A DNA stretch of 64,000 nt from contig OZ025252.1 of NCBI GenBank assembly GCA_964019135.1, forward strand, positions 46,164,959 through 46,228,958, in the 5' to 3' direction. Under the pieces are notes generated by a model that made no database searches, was not told the origin of the DNA, and was given only the letters and a program-made list of their open reading frames with translations. This DNA is from Arenicola marina. Its lineage: Eukaryota > Annelida > Polychaeta > Arenicolidae. Each line of letters begins with the position of its first letter. Within the stretch, counting starts at the first letter, position 1. The position numbers and the translations under genes were made by a program. Shown piece after piece: positions 30,623 to 41,865 of the stretch.

Positions 30623-31699
30623 ATGGCTCTTGAAGGATGTATGAGATCCCACAATTCGCAGAAGAGCGGTCACCACGCACATGCTGAATATAGCTTGGAG
30701 TACTTGGAGGCGCACCTGACGCTATCTTCGGAGTTTGCTGACATTGATATAGACTTCTACATTGACAATATTGTTCACAGCTGTTGCGATCTCATCAATT
30801 TAGAGGTGCCTGATTGTCAGCTTTGTACCAGCTCAGAACTCAAGGCACTGGATCACCACCAGCCCAGCTCTACTGACATGGAAGACGATAAACTATCATT
30901 CGCTTCACCACTACACCCGAGTCCCCAATCGTCACCAGTGACGTCCCAACATACTCTGTACAACGTGGCGGAGCCTGATAATGCATCATATGTGGGTACG
31001 AGTTTTTTGCTTATGGGAAACTGTTACAACCTTCCCCAAGAAGTAGCCACGCCTTGTCCAGGTCCCCACAACAATTATTTCTTTGACAACATCAGCTACT
31101 CTTGTCGAGTAGAGGCTCTGCAGATTGCAGAACAAGATGATTACATGACCGTTTCTAATGGTGATGATGACCAAACCAAGACGGCAACGGTCAACACGTT
31201 GGCCATTCAGCAAAAGCCAACTGATTCATTCATTGCCATGATAGCTAAGGCCATTATGAGTACATCAGACGGTGAAATGCTTGTGGCTGATATCTATCAA
31301 TGGATTCTGGACAATTATGCTTACTATCAGACGACCAAGTGCGCCTGGAGGATCAGCGTTCGTCACAACCTTTCCGTCAACGAGTGTTTCGTCAAGGGGC
31401 AACGCAGCAGAAGAAATCGGGGTTTCTATTGGTCCATTCATCCACTATCTGTAGAAGATTTCACCAACGGTTGTTTCCAGAGGCGTCAAGCACGTCGGCG
31501 CATCCAGCAGCAGAATCGCACCCAATGTGCGTCACAGTCTCAACAGCTGCATGCCATCACTACCGACAGTAGTTACCCAGCATCACCACACACCCCGGGA
31601 TTCAACGAATGTAAAGATATCATTCATGCCACAAAGGCCATGGAACCGATGTGGTCTGATTACTGCCAGGTTCCAGCGATCGCCATCCCGGATGAATAG
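30623..31699 (+). CDS. FoxQ2-like forkhead transcription factor, copy 14 (type F, C-terminus 7 aa short)
   Basis: 358 aa with the TAG at codon 359 (31697-31699). Residues match copy 13 throughout. The pair is the only place where two copies of the same type sit side by side. Confidence 0.88.
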   Translation: MALEGCMRSHNSQKSGHHAHAEYSLEYLEAHLTLSSEFADIDIDFYIDNIVHSCCDLINLEVPDCQLCTSSELKALDHHQPSSTDMEDDKLSFASPLHPSPQSSPVTSQHTLYNVAEPDNASYVGTSFLLMGNCYNLPQEVATPCPGPHNNYFFDNISYSCRVEALQIAEQDDYMTVSNGDDDQTKTATVNTLAIQQKPTDSFIAMIAKAIMSTSDGEMLVADIYQWILDNYAYYQTTKCAWRISVRHNLSVNECFVKGQRSRRNRGFYWSIHPLSVEDFTNGCFQRRQARRRIQQQNRTQCASQSQQLHAITTDSSYPASPHTPGFNECKDIIHATKAMEPMWSDYCQVPAIAIPDE

Positions 31700-31720
31700 C
31701 TTCACCACTTTTCTGTCTAA

Positions 31721-32871
31721 CTAATACAAGAAACTGGTTGTCGTGTGTATAATTTAGCAGTGATTGGCAACAGTTTGTGTAACATTGTATCGAATATTTC
31801 ATAACATGCATTGTACATAAGATCATCAATCAATAAAAACATTATTTATGCACAATATACATGAATCCCTTCATTCTCTTCGTCCAAATCCATATCATCC
31901 AACTCGGCATATATCGAGGAAAATGAAGTCAGTAAACTATAACTTAACGACTACGTCCAGCAAACGCCATTTCAATCAAAAAGGCTCCGTTCGATCTATG
32001 ACGAAATGCCGTATACATTTAGTAAGAATTAGCATAGCGACTATATACAGCTCAACACGCAAGCACAGATTCTTATGCAGCGTTGTTGTACTCGAAAAAC
32101 GCCACAGGGCTTCAAAAGGCGTTATATATGATCCCCAAATATGTGGGACACCATTTATGCCACGCAAATAAATATGCCGTATCATATGCCGCTACAATGG
32201 TAGTCTAACATTTGAGTCAATACTTTCGCCGACTTCGAGGAATTCGCACACGATCAATGTCATAGCTTTGATCAACACCATTCTTATTTCACGGTATTTG
32301 CATATGATATGCCGCCAACGATTTCATGGCAATGTTCACCCTAATAAATTCAATATGAAACCAAATAGAGTTTCCAAAATATGCGCCTTTTAGTCATATT
32401 TAATTTAGTCAACGGTTCTGTGGCAGGATTCTATGTCATCTGTTATATTGTTTTACATCCCCAGTTACGGTTCATCCGTTAGAGCGGAAACCCTTCGAAT
32501 CCGTGCTGTAGGCAAATGTCATATGCCACTGTTATAACTAATCATGTCGTCCATCAAATTTGTGCTACACGTGGTCTTTATACTATTGCAATTAATGTGA
32601 GGCATTGAGCATCATTCGATTGCTTGCTGTCACCAACACCTCAAAATGCTCAGATGTCAGATGTTAATCAATTGATGTCATCACCTGGCCATATTAAACG
32701 TTTATCGGAATGTTTCAGAAGTTAATTGCAATTACATTAAATTGACACGAAAAGTGAAGTATAAAATGATCTGCTCCGTCTAGTTCATCATCATTCGATG
32801 TCAAGCACTGCCATTGTGAAGGGCATTAGAATACTTTATCGGCTGTCGATATCAAGTTAAGTAGCATAGAA
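31721..32871 (+). other. Spacer 14
   Basis: No gene. Poly(A) signal at 31832-31837. 3' UTR variant GTCGTG; beta 5' half with GTCTAAC. GCCGTATCATATG (32176 region) disrupts the first 13-nt direct repeat. Promoter half haplotype ii; AAAATGCTCAG replaces AAAATACTCAG near 32645. Confidence 0.75.
32760..32796 (+). promoter_or_regulatory. Core promoter, copy 15
   Basis: TATAAAA at 32760-32766, TCATTC at 32791-32796. Haplotype ii. Confidence 0.65.
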
Positions 32872-33969
32872 ATGGCTCTTGAAGGATGTATGAGATCCCA
32901 CAATTCGCAGAAGAGCGGTCACCACGCACATGCTGAATATAGCTTGGAGTACTTGAATGCGCACCTGACGTTATCTTCGGAGTTTGCTGACATTGATATA
33001 GACTTCTACATTGACAATATTGTTCACAGCTGTTGGGATCTCATCAATTTAGAGGTGCCTGATTGTAAGCTTTTTACCAGCTCAGAACTCAAGGCACTGG
33101 ATCACGACCAGCCCAGCTCTACTGACCTGGAAGACGATAAACTATCATTCGCTTCACCACTACACCCGAGTCCCCAATCGTCACCAGTGACGTCCCAACA
33201 TACTCTGTACAACGTGGCGGAGCCTGATAATGCATCATATGTGGATACGAGTTTCTTGCTTATGGGAAACTGTTACAACCTTCCACAAAGAATAGCCACG
33301 CCTTGTCCAGGTCCCCACAACAATTATTTCTTTGACAACATCAGCTACTCTTGTCGAGTAGAGGCTCTGCAGATTGCAGAACAAGATGATTACATGACCG
33401 TTTCTAATGGTGATGATGACCAAACCAAGACGGCAACGGTCAACACGTTGGCCATTCAGCAAAAGCCAACTGATTCATTCATTGCCATGATAGCTAAGGC
33501 CATTATGAGTACATCAGACGGTGAAATGCTTGTGGCTGATATCTATCAATGGATTCTGGACAATTATGCTTACTATCAGACGACCAAGTGCGCCTGGAGG
33601 ATCAGCGTTCGTCACAACCTTTCCGTCAACGAGTGTTTCGTCAAGGGGCAACGCAGCAGAAGAAATCGGGGTTTCTATTGGTCCATCCATCCACTATCTG
33701 TAGAAGATTTCACCAACGGTTGTTTCCAGAGGCGTCAAGCACGTCGGCGCATCCAGCAGCAGAATCGCTCCCAATGTGCGTCACAGTCTCAACAGCTGCA
33801 TGCCATCACTACCAACAGTAGTTACCCAGCATCACAACACACGCCGGGATTCAACGAATGTAAAGATATCATTCATGCCACAAAGGCCATGGAACCGATG
33901 TGGTCTGATTACTGCCAGGTTCCAGCGATCGCCATCCCGGATGAATACCTTCACCACTTTTCTGTCTAA
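32872..33969 (+). CDS. FoxQ2-like forkhead transcription factor, copy 15 (type G)
   Basis: Full 365 aa, with Asn29, Trp55, Lys66, Arg140, Ala233 and Ser300 as in copies 12 and 28. The gene is typical, but the spacer after it is chimeric. Confidence 0.92.
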   Translation: MALEGCMRSHNSQKSGHHAHAEYSLEYLNAHLTLSSEFADIDIDFYIDNIVHSCWDLINLEVPDCKLFTSSELKALDHDQPSSTDLEDDKLSFASPLHPSPQSSPVTSQHTLYNVAEPDNASYVDTSFLLMGNCYNLPQRIATPCPGPHNNYFFDNISYSCRVEALQIAEQDDYMTVSNGDDDQTKTATVNTLAIQQKPTDSFIAMIAKAIMSTSDGEMLVADIYQWILDNYAYYQTTKCAWRISVRHNLSVNECFVKGQRSRRNRGFYWSIHPLSVEDFTNGCFQRRQARRRIQQQNRSQCASQSQQLHAITTNSSYPASQHTPGFNECKDIIHATKAMEPMWSDYCQVPAIAIPDEYLHHFSV

Positions 33970-35120
33970 CTAATACAAGAAACTGGTTGTCCTGTGTATA
34001 ATTTAGCAGTGATTGCCAAGAGTTTGTGTAACATTGTATCGAATATTTCATAACATGCATTGTACATAAGATCATCAATCAATAAAAACATTATTTATGC
34101 ACAATATACATGAATCCTTTCATTCTCTTTGTCCAAATCCATATCATCCAACTCGGCATATATCGAGGAAAATGAAGTCAGTAAACTATAACTTAACGAC
34201 TACGTCCAGCAAACGCCATTTCAATCAAAAAGGCTCCGTTCGATCTATGACGAAATGCCGTATACATTTAGTAAGAATTAGCATAGCGACTAAGTACAGC
34301 TCAACACGCAAGCACAGATTCTTATGCAGCGTTGTTGTACTCGAAAAACGCCACCGGGCTTCAAAAAGCGTTATATATGATCCCCAAATATGTGTGACAC
34401 CATATATGCCACGCAAATAAATGTGCCTTATGATATGCCGCTACAATGGTAGTATTACATTTGAGTCAATACTTTCGCCGACTTCGAGGAATTCTCACAC
34501 GATCAATGTCATAGCTTGGATCAACACCATTCTTATTTCATGGTATTTGCATATGATATGCCGCCTACGATTTCATGGTAATGTTCAACCTAATAAATTC
34601 AATATGAAACCAAACAGAGTTTCCAAAATATGCGCCTTTTAGTCATATTTAATTTAGTCAACGGTTCTGTGGCAGGATTCTATGTCATCTGTTATATTGT
34701 TTTACATCCCCAGTTACGGTTCATCCGTTAGAGCGGAAACCCTTCGAATCCGTGCTGTAGGCAAATGTCATATGCCACTGTTATAACTAATCATGTCGTC
34801 CATCAAATTTGTGCTACACGTGGTCTTTATACTATTGCAATTAATGTGAGGCATTGAGCATCATTCGATTGCTTGCTGTCACCAACACCTCAAAATACTC
34901 AGATGTCAGATGTTAATCAATTGATGTCATCACCTGGCCATATTAAACGTTTATCGGAATGTTTCAGAAGTTAATTGCAATTACATTAAATTGACACGAA
35001 AAGTGAAGTATAAAATGATCTGCTCCGTCTAGTTCATCATCATTCGATGTCAAGCACTGCCATTGTGAAGGGCATTAGAATACTTTATCGGCTGTCGATA
35101 TCAAGTTAAGTAGCATAGAA
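33970..35120 (+). other. Spacer 15 (chimeric gamma-to-alpha)
   Basis: No gene. Poly(A) signal at 34081-34086. It starts as the gamma variant (AATCCTTTCATTCTCTTTG, AAAAAGGCTCC) but from about 34290-34370 onward follows the alpha variant (CCACCGGGC, TGTGTGACACC, AATGTGCC). The switch point carries a unique GCGACTAAGTACAG. Promoter half haplotype ii. Confidence 0.7.
35009..35045 (+). promoter_or_regulatory. Core promoter, copy 16
   Basis: TATAAAA at 35009-35015, TCATTC at 35040-35045. Haplotype ii. Confidence 0.65.
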
Positions 35121-36218
35121 ATGGCTCTTGAAGGATGTATGAGATCCCACAATTCGCAGAAGAGCGGTCACCACGCACATGCTGAATATAGCTTGGAGTA
35201 CTTGGAGGCGCACCTGACGTTATCTTCGGAGTTTGCTGACATTGATATAGACTTCTACATTGACAATATTGTTCACAGCTGTTGCGATCTCATCAATTTA
35301 GAGGTACCTGATTGTCAGCTTTGTACCAGCTCAGAACTCAAGGCACTGGATCACCACCAGCCCAGCTCTACTGACATGGAAGACGATAAACTATCATTCG
35401 CTTCACCACTACACCCGAGTCCCCAATCGTCACCAGTGACGTCCCAACATACTCTGTACAACGTGGCGGAGCCTGATAATGCATCATATGTGGATACGAG
35501 TTTCTTGCTTATGGGAAACTGTTACAACCTTCCACAAGAAATAGCCACGCCTTGTCCAGGTCCCCACAACAATTATTTCTTTGACAACATCAGCTACTCT
35601 TGTCGAGTAGAGGCTCTGCAGATTGCAGAACAAGATGATTACGTGACCGTTTCTAATGGTGATGATGACCAAATCAAGACGGCAACGGTCAACACGTTGG
35701 CCATTCAGCAAAAGCCAACTGATTCATTCATTGCCATGATAGCTAAGGCCATTATGAGTACATCAGACGGTGAAATGCTTGTGGCTGATATCTATCAATG
35801 GATTCTGGACAATTATCCTTACTATCAGAAGACCAAGTGCGCCTGGAGGATCAGCGTTCGTCACAACCTTTCCGTCAACGAGTGTTTCGTCAAGGGGCAA
35901 CGCAGCAGAAGAAATCGGGGTTTCTATTGGTCCATCCATCCACTATCTGTAGAAGATTTCACCAACGGTTGTTTCCAGAGGCGTCAAGCACGTCGGCGCA
36001 TCCAGCAGCAGAATCGCACCCAATGTGCGTCACAGTCTCAACAGCTGCATGCCATCACTACCAACAGTAGTTACCCAGCATCACAACACACCCCGGGATT
36101 CAACGAATGTAAAGATATCATTCATGCCACAAAGGCCATGGAACCGATGTGGTCTGATTACTGCCAGGTTCCAGCGATCGCCATCCCGGATGAATACCTT
36201 CACCACTTTTCTGTCTAA
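35121..36218 (+). CDS. FoxQ2-like forkhead transcription factor, copy 16 (type I)
   Basis: Full 365 aa, a type seen once. It is C-like (Asn49, Cys55, Thr126, Glu140, Ile185, Pro233, Lys237) but has Tyr159 rather than Cys, and private Val175 (DDYVT). Synonymous GAGGTACCT near codon 62 is also private. Confidence 0.92.
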   Translation: MALEGCMRSHNSQKSGHHAHAEYSLEYLEAHLTLSSEFADIDIDFYIDNIVHSCCDLINLEVPDCQLCTSSELKALDHHQPSSTDMEDDKLSFASPLHPSPQSSPVTSQHTLYNVAEPDNASYVDTSFLLMGNCYNLPQEIATPCPGPHNNYFFDNISYSCRVEALQIAEQDDYVTVSNGDDDQIKTATVNTLAIQQKPTDSFIAMIAKAIMSTSDGEMLVADIYQWILDNYPYYQKTKCAWRISVRHNLSVNECFVKGQRSRRNRGFYWSIHPLSVEDFTNGCFQRRQARRRIQQQNRTQCASQSQQLHAITTNSSYPASQHTPGFNECKDIIHATKAMEPMWSDYCQVPAIAIPDEYLHHFSV

Positions 36219-37367
36219 CTAATACAAGAAACTGGTTGTCCTGTGTATAATTTAGCAGTGATTGCCAAGAGTTTGTGTAACATTGTATCGAATATTTCAT
36301 AACATGCATTGTACATAAGATCATCAATCAATAAAAACATTATTTATGCACAATATACATGAATCCCTTCATTCTCTTCGTCCAAATCCATATCATCCAA
36401 CTCGGCATATATCGAGGAAAATGAAGTCAGTAAACTATAACTTAACGACTACGTCCAGCAAACGCCATTTCAATCAAAAAGGCTCCGTTCGATCTATGAC
36501 GAAATGCCGTATACATTTAGTAAGAATTAGCATAGCGACTAATTACAGCTCAACACGCAAGCACAGATTCTTATGCAGCGTTGTTGTACTCGAAAAACGC
36601 CACAGGGCTTCAAAAAGCGTTATATGTGATCCCCAAATATGTGTGACACCATATATGCCACGCCAATAAATATGCCGTATGATATGCCGCTACAATGGTA
36701 GTATTACATTTGAGTCAATACTTTCGCCGACTTCGAGGAATTCGCACACGATCAATGTCATAGCTTTGATCAACACCATTCTTATTTCACGGTATTTGCA
36801 TATGATATGCCGCCTACGATTTCATGGTAATGTTCACCCTAATAAATTCAATATGAAACCAAATAGAGTTTCCAAAATATGCGCCTTTTAGTCATATTTA
36901 ATTTAGTCAACGGTTCTGTGGAAGGATTCTGTCATCTGTTATATTGTTTTACATCCCCAGTTACGGTTCATCCGTTAGAGCGGAAACCCTTCGAATCCGT
37001 GCTGTAGGCAAATGTCATATGCCACTGTTATAACTAATCATGTCGTCCGTCAAATTTGTGGCACACGTGGTCTTTATACTATTGCAATTAATGTGAGACA
37101 TTGAGCATCATTCGATTGCTTGCTGTCACCAACACCTCAAAATACTCAGACGTCAGATGTTAATTAATTGATGTCATCACCTGGCCATGCTCAACCTTTA
37201 TCGGAATTTGTCAGAAGTTAATTGCAATTACATTAAATTGACACGAAAAGTGAAGTATAAAATGATCTGCTCCGTCTAGTTCATCATCATTCGATGTCAA
37301 GTACTTCCATTGTGAAGGGCATTAGAATACTTTTTCGGCTGTCGATATCAAGTTAAGTAGCATAGAA
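36219..37367 (+). other. Spacer 16
   Basis: No gene. Poly(A) signal at 36330-36335. 3' UTR variant GTCCTG; beta start. Later it has GCGACTAATTACAG, GTTATATGTGATCC and CACGCCAATAAA, shared only with spacer 19. Promoter half haplotype i, J form (CATGCTCAACC), with the 2-nt deletion and GTGGAAGG for GTGGCAGG. Confidence 0.75.
37256..37292 (+). promoter_or_regulatory. Core promoter, copy 17
   Basis: TATAAAA at 37256-37262, TCATTC at 37287-37292. Haplotype i, J form. Confidence 0.65.
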
Positions 37368-38465
37368 ATGGCTCTTGAAGGATGTATGAGATCCCACAAT
37401 TCGCAGAAGAGCGGTCACCACGCACATGCTGAATATAGCTTGGAGTACTTGGAGGCGCACCTGACGCTATCTTCGGAGTTTGCTGACATTGATATAGACT
37501 TCTACATTGACAATATTGTTCACAGCTGTTGCGATCTCATCAATTTAGAGGTGCCTGATTGTCAGCTTTGTACCAGCTCAGAACTCAAGGCACTGGATCA
37601 CCACCAGCCCAGCTCTACTGACATGGAAGATGATAAACTATCATTCGCTTCACCACTACACCCGAGTCCCCAATCGTCACCAGTGACGTCCCAACATGCT
37701 CTGTACAACGTGGCGGAGCCTGATAATGCATCATATGTGGGTACGAGTTTTTTGCTTATGGGAAACTGTTACAACCTTCCCCAAGAAGTAGCCACGCCTT
37801 GTCCAGGTCCCCACAACAATTATTTCTTTGACAACATCAGCTACTCTTGTGGAGTAGAGGCTCTGCAGATTGCAGAACAAGATGATTACATGACCGTTTC
37901 TAATGGTGATGATGACCAAACCAAGACGGCAACGGTCAACACGTTGGCCATTCAGCAAAAGCCAACTGATTCATTCATTGCCATGATAGCTAAGGCCATT
38001 ATGAGTACATCAGACGGTGAAATGCTTGTGGCTGATATCTATCAATGGATTCTGGACAATTATGCTTACTATCAGAAGACCAAGTGCGCCTGGAGGATCA
38101 GCGTTCGTCACAACCTTTCCGTCAACGAGTGTTTCGTCAAGGGGCAACGCAGCAGAAGAAATCGGGGTTTCTATTGGTCCATCCATCCACTATCTGTAGA
38201 AGATTTCACCAACGGTTGTTTCCAGAGGCGTCAAGAACGTCGGCGCATCCAGCAGCAGAATCGCGCCCAATGTGCGTCACAGTCTCAACAGCTGCATGCC
38301 ATCACTACCAACAGTAGTTACCCAGCATCACAACACACGCCGGGATTCAACGAATGTAAAGATATCATTCATGCCACAAAGGCCATGGAACCGATGTGGT
38401 CTGATTACTGCCAGGTTCCAGCGATCGCCATCCCGGATGAATACCTTCACCACTTTTCTGTCTAA
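37368..38465 (+). CDS. FoxQ2-like forkhead transcription factor, copy 17 (type J)
   Basis: Full 365 aa. J marks: Gly125, Val141, Gly162 (SCGVEA), Ala233, Lys237, Glu290 (RRQERRR) and Ala300. Glu290 puts an acidic residue in the basic tail. Private Ala111 separates it from copy 20. Confidence 0.92.
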   Translation: MALEGCMRSHNSQKSGHHAHAEYSLEYLEAHLTLSSEFADIDIDFYIDNIVHSCCDLINLEVPDCQLCTSSELKALDHHQPSSTDMEDDKLSFASPLHPSPQSSPVTSQHALYNVAEPDNASYVGTSFLLMGNCYNLPQEVATPCPGPHNNYFFDNISYSCGVEALQIAEQDDYMTVSNGDDDQTKTATVNTLAIQQKPTDSFIAMIAKAIMSTSDGEMLVADIYQWILDNYAYYQKTKCAWRISVRHNLSVNECFVKGQRSRRNRGFYWSIHPLSVEDFTNGCFQRRQERRRIQQQNRAQCASQSQQLHAITTNSSYPASQHTPGFNECKDIIHATKAMEPMWSDYCQVPAIAIPDEYLHHFSV

Positions 38466-39616
38466 CTAATACAAGAAACTGGTTGTCCTGTGTATAATTT
38501 AGCAGTGATTGCCAAGAGTTTGTGTAACATTGTATCGAATATTTCATAACATGCATTGTACATAAGATCATCAATCAATAAAAACATTATTTATGCACAA
38601 TATACATGAATCCCTTCATTCTCTTCGTCAAAATCCATATCATCCAACTCGGCGTATATCGAGCAAAATGAAGTCAGTAAACTTTAACCTAACGACTACG
38701 TCCAGCAAACGCCATTTCAATCGAAAAGGCTCCGTTCGATCTATGACGAAATGCCGTATACATTTAGTAAGAATTAGCATAGCGACTATATACAGCTCAA
38801 CACGCAAGCACAGATTCTTATGCAGCGTTGTTGTACTCGAAAAACGCCACAGGGCTTCAAAAGGCGTTATATATGATCCCCAAATATGTGGGACACCATT
38901 TATGCCACGCAAATAAATATGCCGTATGATATGCCGCTACAATGGTAGTATTACATTTGAGTCAATACTTTCGCCGACTTCGAGGAATTCGCACACGATC
39001 AATGTCATAGCTTTGATCAACACCATTCTTATTTCACGGTATTTGCATATGATATGCCGCCAACGATTTCATGGTAATGTTCACCCTAATAAATTCAATA
39101 TGAAACCAAATAGAGTTTCCAAAATATGCGCCTTTTAGTCATATTTAATTTAGTCAACGGTTCTGTGGCAGGATTCTATGTCATCTGTTATATTGTTTTA
39201 CATCCCCAGTTACGGTTCATCCGTTAGAGCGGAGACCCTTCGAATCTGTGCTGTAGGCAAATGTCATATGCCACTGTTATAACTAATCATGTCGTCCGTC
39301 AAATTTGTGGCACACGTGGTCTTTATACCATTGCAATTAATGTGAGGCATTGAGCATCATTCGATTGCTTGCTGTCACCAACACCTCAAAATACTCAGAC
39401 GTCAGATGTTAATTAATTGATGTCATCACCTGGCCATGCTCAACGTTTATCGGAATTTGTCAGAAGTTAATTGCAATTACATTAAATTGACACGAAAAGT
39501 GAAGTCTAAAATTATCTGCTCCGTCTAGTTCATCATCATTCGATGTCAAGCACTGCCGTTGTGAAGGGCATGAGAATACTTTATCGGCTGTCGATATCAA
39601 GTTAAGTAGCATAGAA
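38466..39616 (+). other. Spacer 17
   Basis: No gene. Poly(A) signal at 38577-38582. Beta 5' half with J-specific CGTCAAAATCC, GGCGTATATCGAGCAAAATG and AACTTTAACC. Promoter half haplotype i, A/K/L form. TAG to GAG at 39572-39574 removes the usual in-frame stop before the ATG of copy 18. Confidence 0.75.
39505..39541 (+). promoter_or_regulatory. Core promoter, copy 18 (degenerate TATA: TCTAAAA)
   Basis: TCTAAAA at 39505-39511; initiator TCATTC at 39536-39541. A T-to-G change creates a second leader ATG (39570-39572) inside the upstream ORF, which ends at 39605. Confidence 0.65.
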
Positions 39617-40714
39617 ATGGCTCTTGAAGGATGTATGAGATCCCACAATTCGCAGAAGAGCGGTCACCACGCACATGCTGAATATAGCTTGGAGTACCTG
39701 GAGGCGCACCTGACGCTATCTTCGGAGTTTGCTGACATTGATATAGACTTCTACATTGACGATATTGTTCACAGCTGTTGGGATCTCATCAATTTAGAGG
39801 TGCCTGATTGTCAGCTTTTGACCAGCTCAGAACTCGAGGCACTGGATCACCACCAGCCCAGCTCTACTGACATGGAAGATGATAAATTATCATTCGCTTC
39901 ACTACTACACCCGAGTCCCCAATCGTCACCAGTGACGTACCAACATACTCTGTACAACGTGGCGGAGCCTGATAATGCATCATATGTGGATACGAGTTTC
40001 TTGCTTATGGGAAACTGTTGCAACCTTCCACAAAGAATAGCCACGCCTTGTCCAGGTCCCCACAACAATTATTTCTTTGACAACATCAGCTACTCTTGTC
40101 GAGGAGAGGCTCCGCAGATTGCAGAAAAAGATGGTTACATGACCGTTTCTAACGGTGATGATGACGAAATCAAGACGGCAACGGTCAACACGTTGGCCAT
40201 TCAGCAAAAGCCAACTGATTCATTCATTGCCATGATAGCTAAGGCCATTATGAGTACATCAGACGGTGAAATGCTTGTGGCTGATATCTATCAATGGATT
40301 CTGGACAATTATCCTTACTATCAGAAGACCAAGTGCGCCTGGAGGATCAGCGTTCGTCACAACCTTTCCGTCAACGAGTGTTTCGTCAAGGGGCAACGCA
40401 GCAGAAGAAATCGGGGTTTCTATTGGTCCATCCATCCACTATCTGTAGAAGATTTCACCAACGGTTGTTTCCAGAGGCGTCAAGCACGTCGGCGCATCCA
40501 GCAGCAGAATCGCACCCAATGTGCGTCACAGTCTCAACAGCTGCATGCCATCACTACCAACAGTAGTTACCCAGCATCACAACACACCCCGGGATTCAAC
40601 GAATGTAAAGATATCATTCATGCCACAAAGGCCATGGAACCGATGTGGTCTGATTACTGCCAGGTTCCAGCGATCGCCATCCCGGATGAATACCTTCACC
40701 ACTTTTCTGTCTAA
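39617..40714 (+). CDS. FoxQ2-like forkhead transcription factor, copy 18 (type K, most divergent)
   Basis: Full 365 aa. Private N-terminal changes: Leu68, Glu74, Leu96, Tyr108, Cys135, Gly163, Pro166, Lys171, Gly173 and Glu184. The forkhead domain is unaltered (Pro233, Lys237, Ile244), as is the C-terminus. So the divergence is confined to the N-terminal region, which fits either relaxed constraint there or descent from a more distant unit. Confidence 0.92.
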   Translation: MALEGCMRSHNSQKSGHHAHAEYSLEYLEAHLTLSSEFADIDIDFYIDDIVHSCWDLINLEVPDCQLLTSSELEALDHHQPSSTDMEDDKLSFASLLHPSPQSSPVTYQHTLYNVAEPDNASYVDTSFLLMGNCCNLPQRIATPCPGPHNNYFFDNISYSCRGEAPQIAEKDGYMTVSNGDDDEIKTATVNTLAIQQKPTDSFIAMIAKAIMSTSDGEMLVADIYQWILDNYPYYQKTKCAWRISVRHNLSVNECFVKGQRSRRNRGFYWSIHPLSVEDFTNGCFQRRQARRRIQQQNRTQCASQSQQLHAITTNSSYPASQHTPGFNECKDIIHATKAMEPMWSDYCQVPAIAIPDEYLHHFSV

Positions 40715-41865
40715 CTAATACAAGAAACTGGTTGTCCTGTGTATAATTTAGCAGTGATTGCCAAGAGTTTGTGTAACATTGTATCGAATATTTCATAACA
40801 TGCATTGTACATAAGATCATCAATCAATAAAAACATTATTTATGCACAATATACATGAATCCCTTCATTCTCTTCGTCCAAATCCATATCATCCAACTCG
40901 GCATATATCGAGGAAAATGAAGTCAGTAAACTATAACTTAACGACTACGTCCAGCAAACGCCATTTCAATCAAAAAGGCTCCGTTCGATCTATGACGAAA
41001 TGCCGTATACATTTAGTAAGAATTAGCATAGCGACTATATACAGCTCAACACGCAAGCACAGATTCTTATGCAGCGTTGTTGTACTCGAAAAACGCCACA
41101 GGGCTTCAAAAGGCGTTATATATGATCCCCAAATATGTGGGACACCATTTATGCCACGCAAATAAATATGCCGTATGATATGCCGCTACAATGGTAGTAT
41201 TACATTTGAGTCAATACTTTCGCCGACTTCGAGGAATTCGCACACGATCAATGTCATAGCTTTGATCAACACCATTCTTATTTCACGGTATTTGCATATG
41301 ATATGCCGCCAACGATTTCATGGTAATGTTCACCCTAATAAATTCAATATGAAACCAAATAGAGTTTCCAAAATATGCGCCTTTTAGTCATATTTAATTT
41401 AGTCAACGGTTCTGTGGCAGGATTTTATGTCATCTGTTATATTGTTTTACATCCCCAGTTACGGTTCATCCGTTAGAGCGGAGACCCTTCGAATCCGTGC
41501 TGTAGGCAAATGTCATATGCCACTGTTATAACTAATCATGTCGTCCGTCAAATTTGTGGCACACGTGGTCTTTATACCATTGCAATTAATGTGAGGCATT
41601 GAGCATCATTCGATTGCTTGCTGTCACCAACACCTCAAAATACTCAGACGTCAGATGTTAATTAATTGATGTCATCACCTGGCCATGCTCAACGTTTATC
41701 GGAATTTGTCAGAAGTTAATTGCAATTACATTAAATTGACACGAAAAGTGAAGTCTAAAATTATCTGCTCCGTCTAGTTCATCATCATTCGATGTCAAGC
41801 ACTGCCGTTGTGAAGGGCATTAGAATACTTTATCGGCTGTCGATATCAAGTTAAGTAGCATAGAA
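40715..41865 (+). other. Spacer 18
   Basis: No gene. Poly(A) signal at 40826-40831. 3' UTR variant GTCCTG; beta 5' half. Promoter half haplotype i, A/K/L form; GGATTTTATG replaces GGATTCTATG near 41421. Confidence 0.75.
41754..41790 (+). promoter_or_regulatory. Core promoter, copy 19 (degenerate TATA: TCTAAAA)
   Basis: TCTAAAA at 41754-41760; initiator TCATTC at 41785-41790. Haplotype i. Confidence 0.65.
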
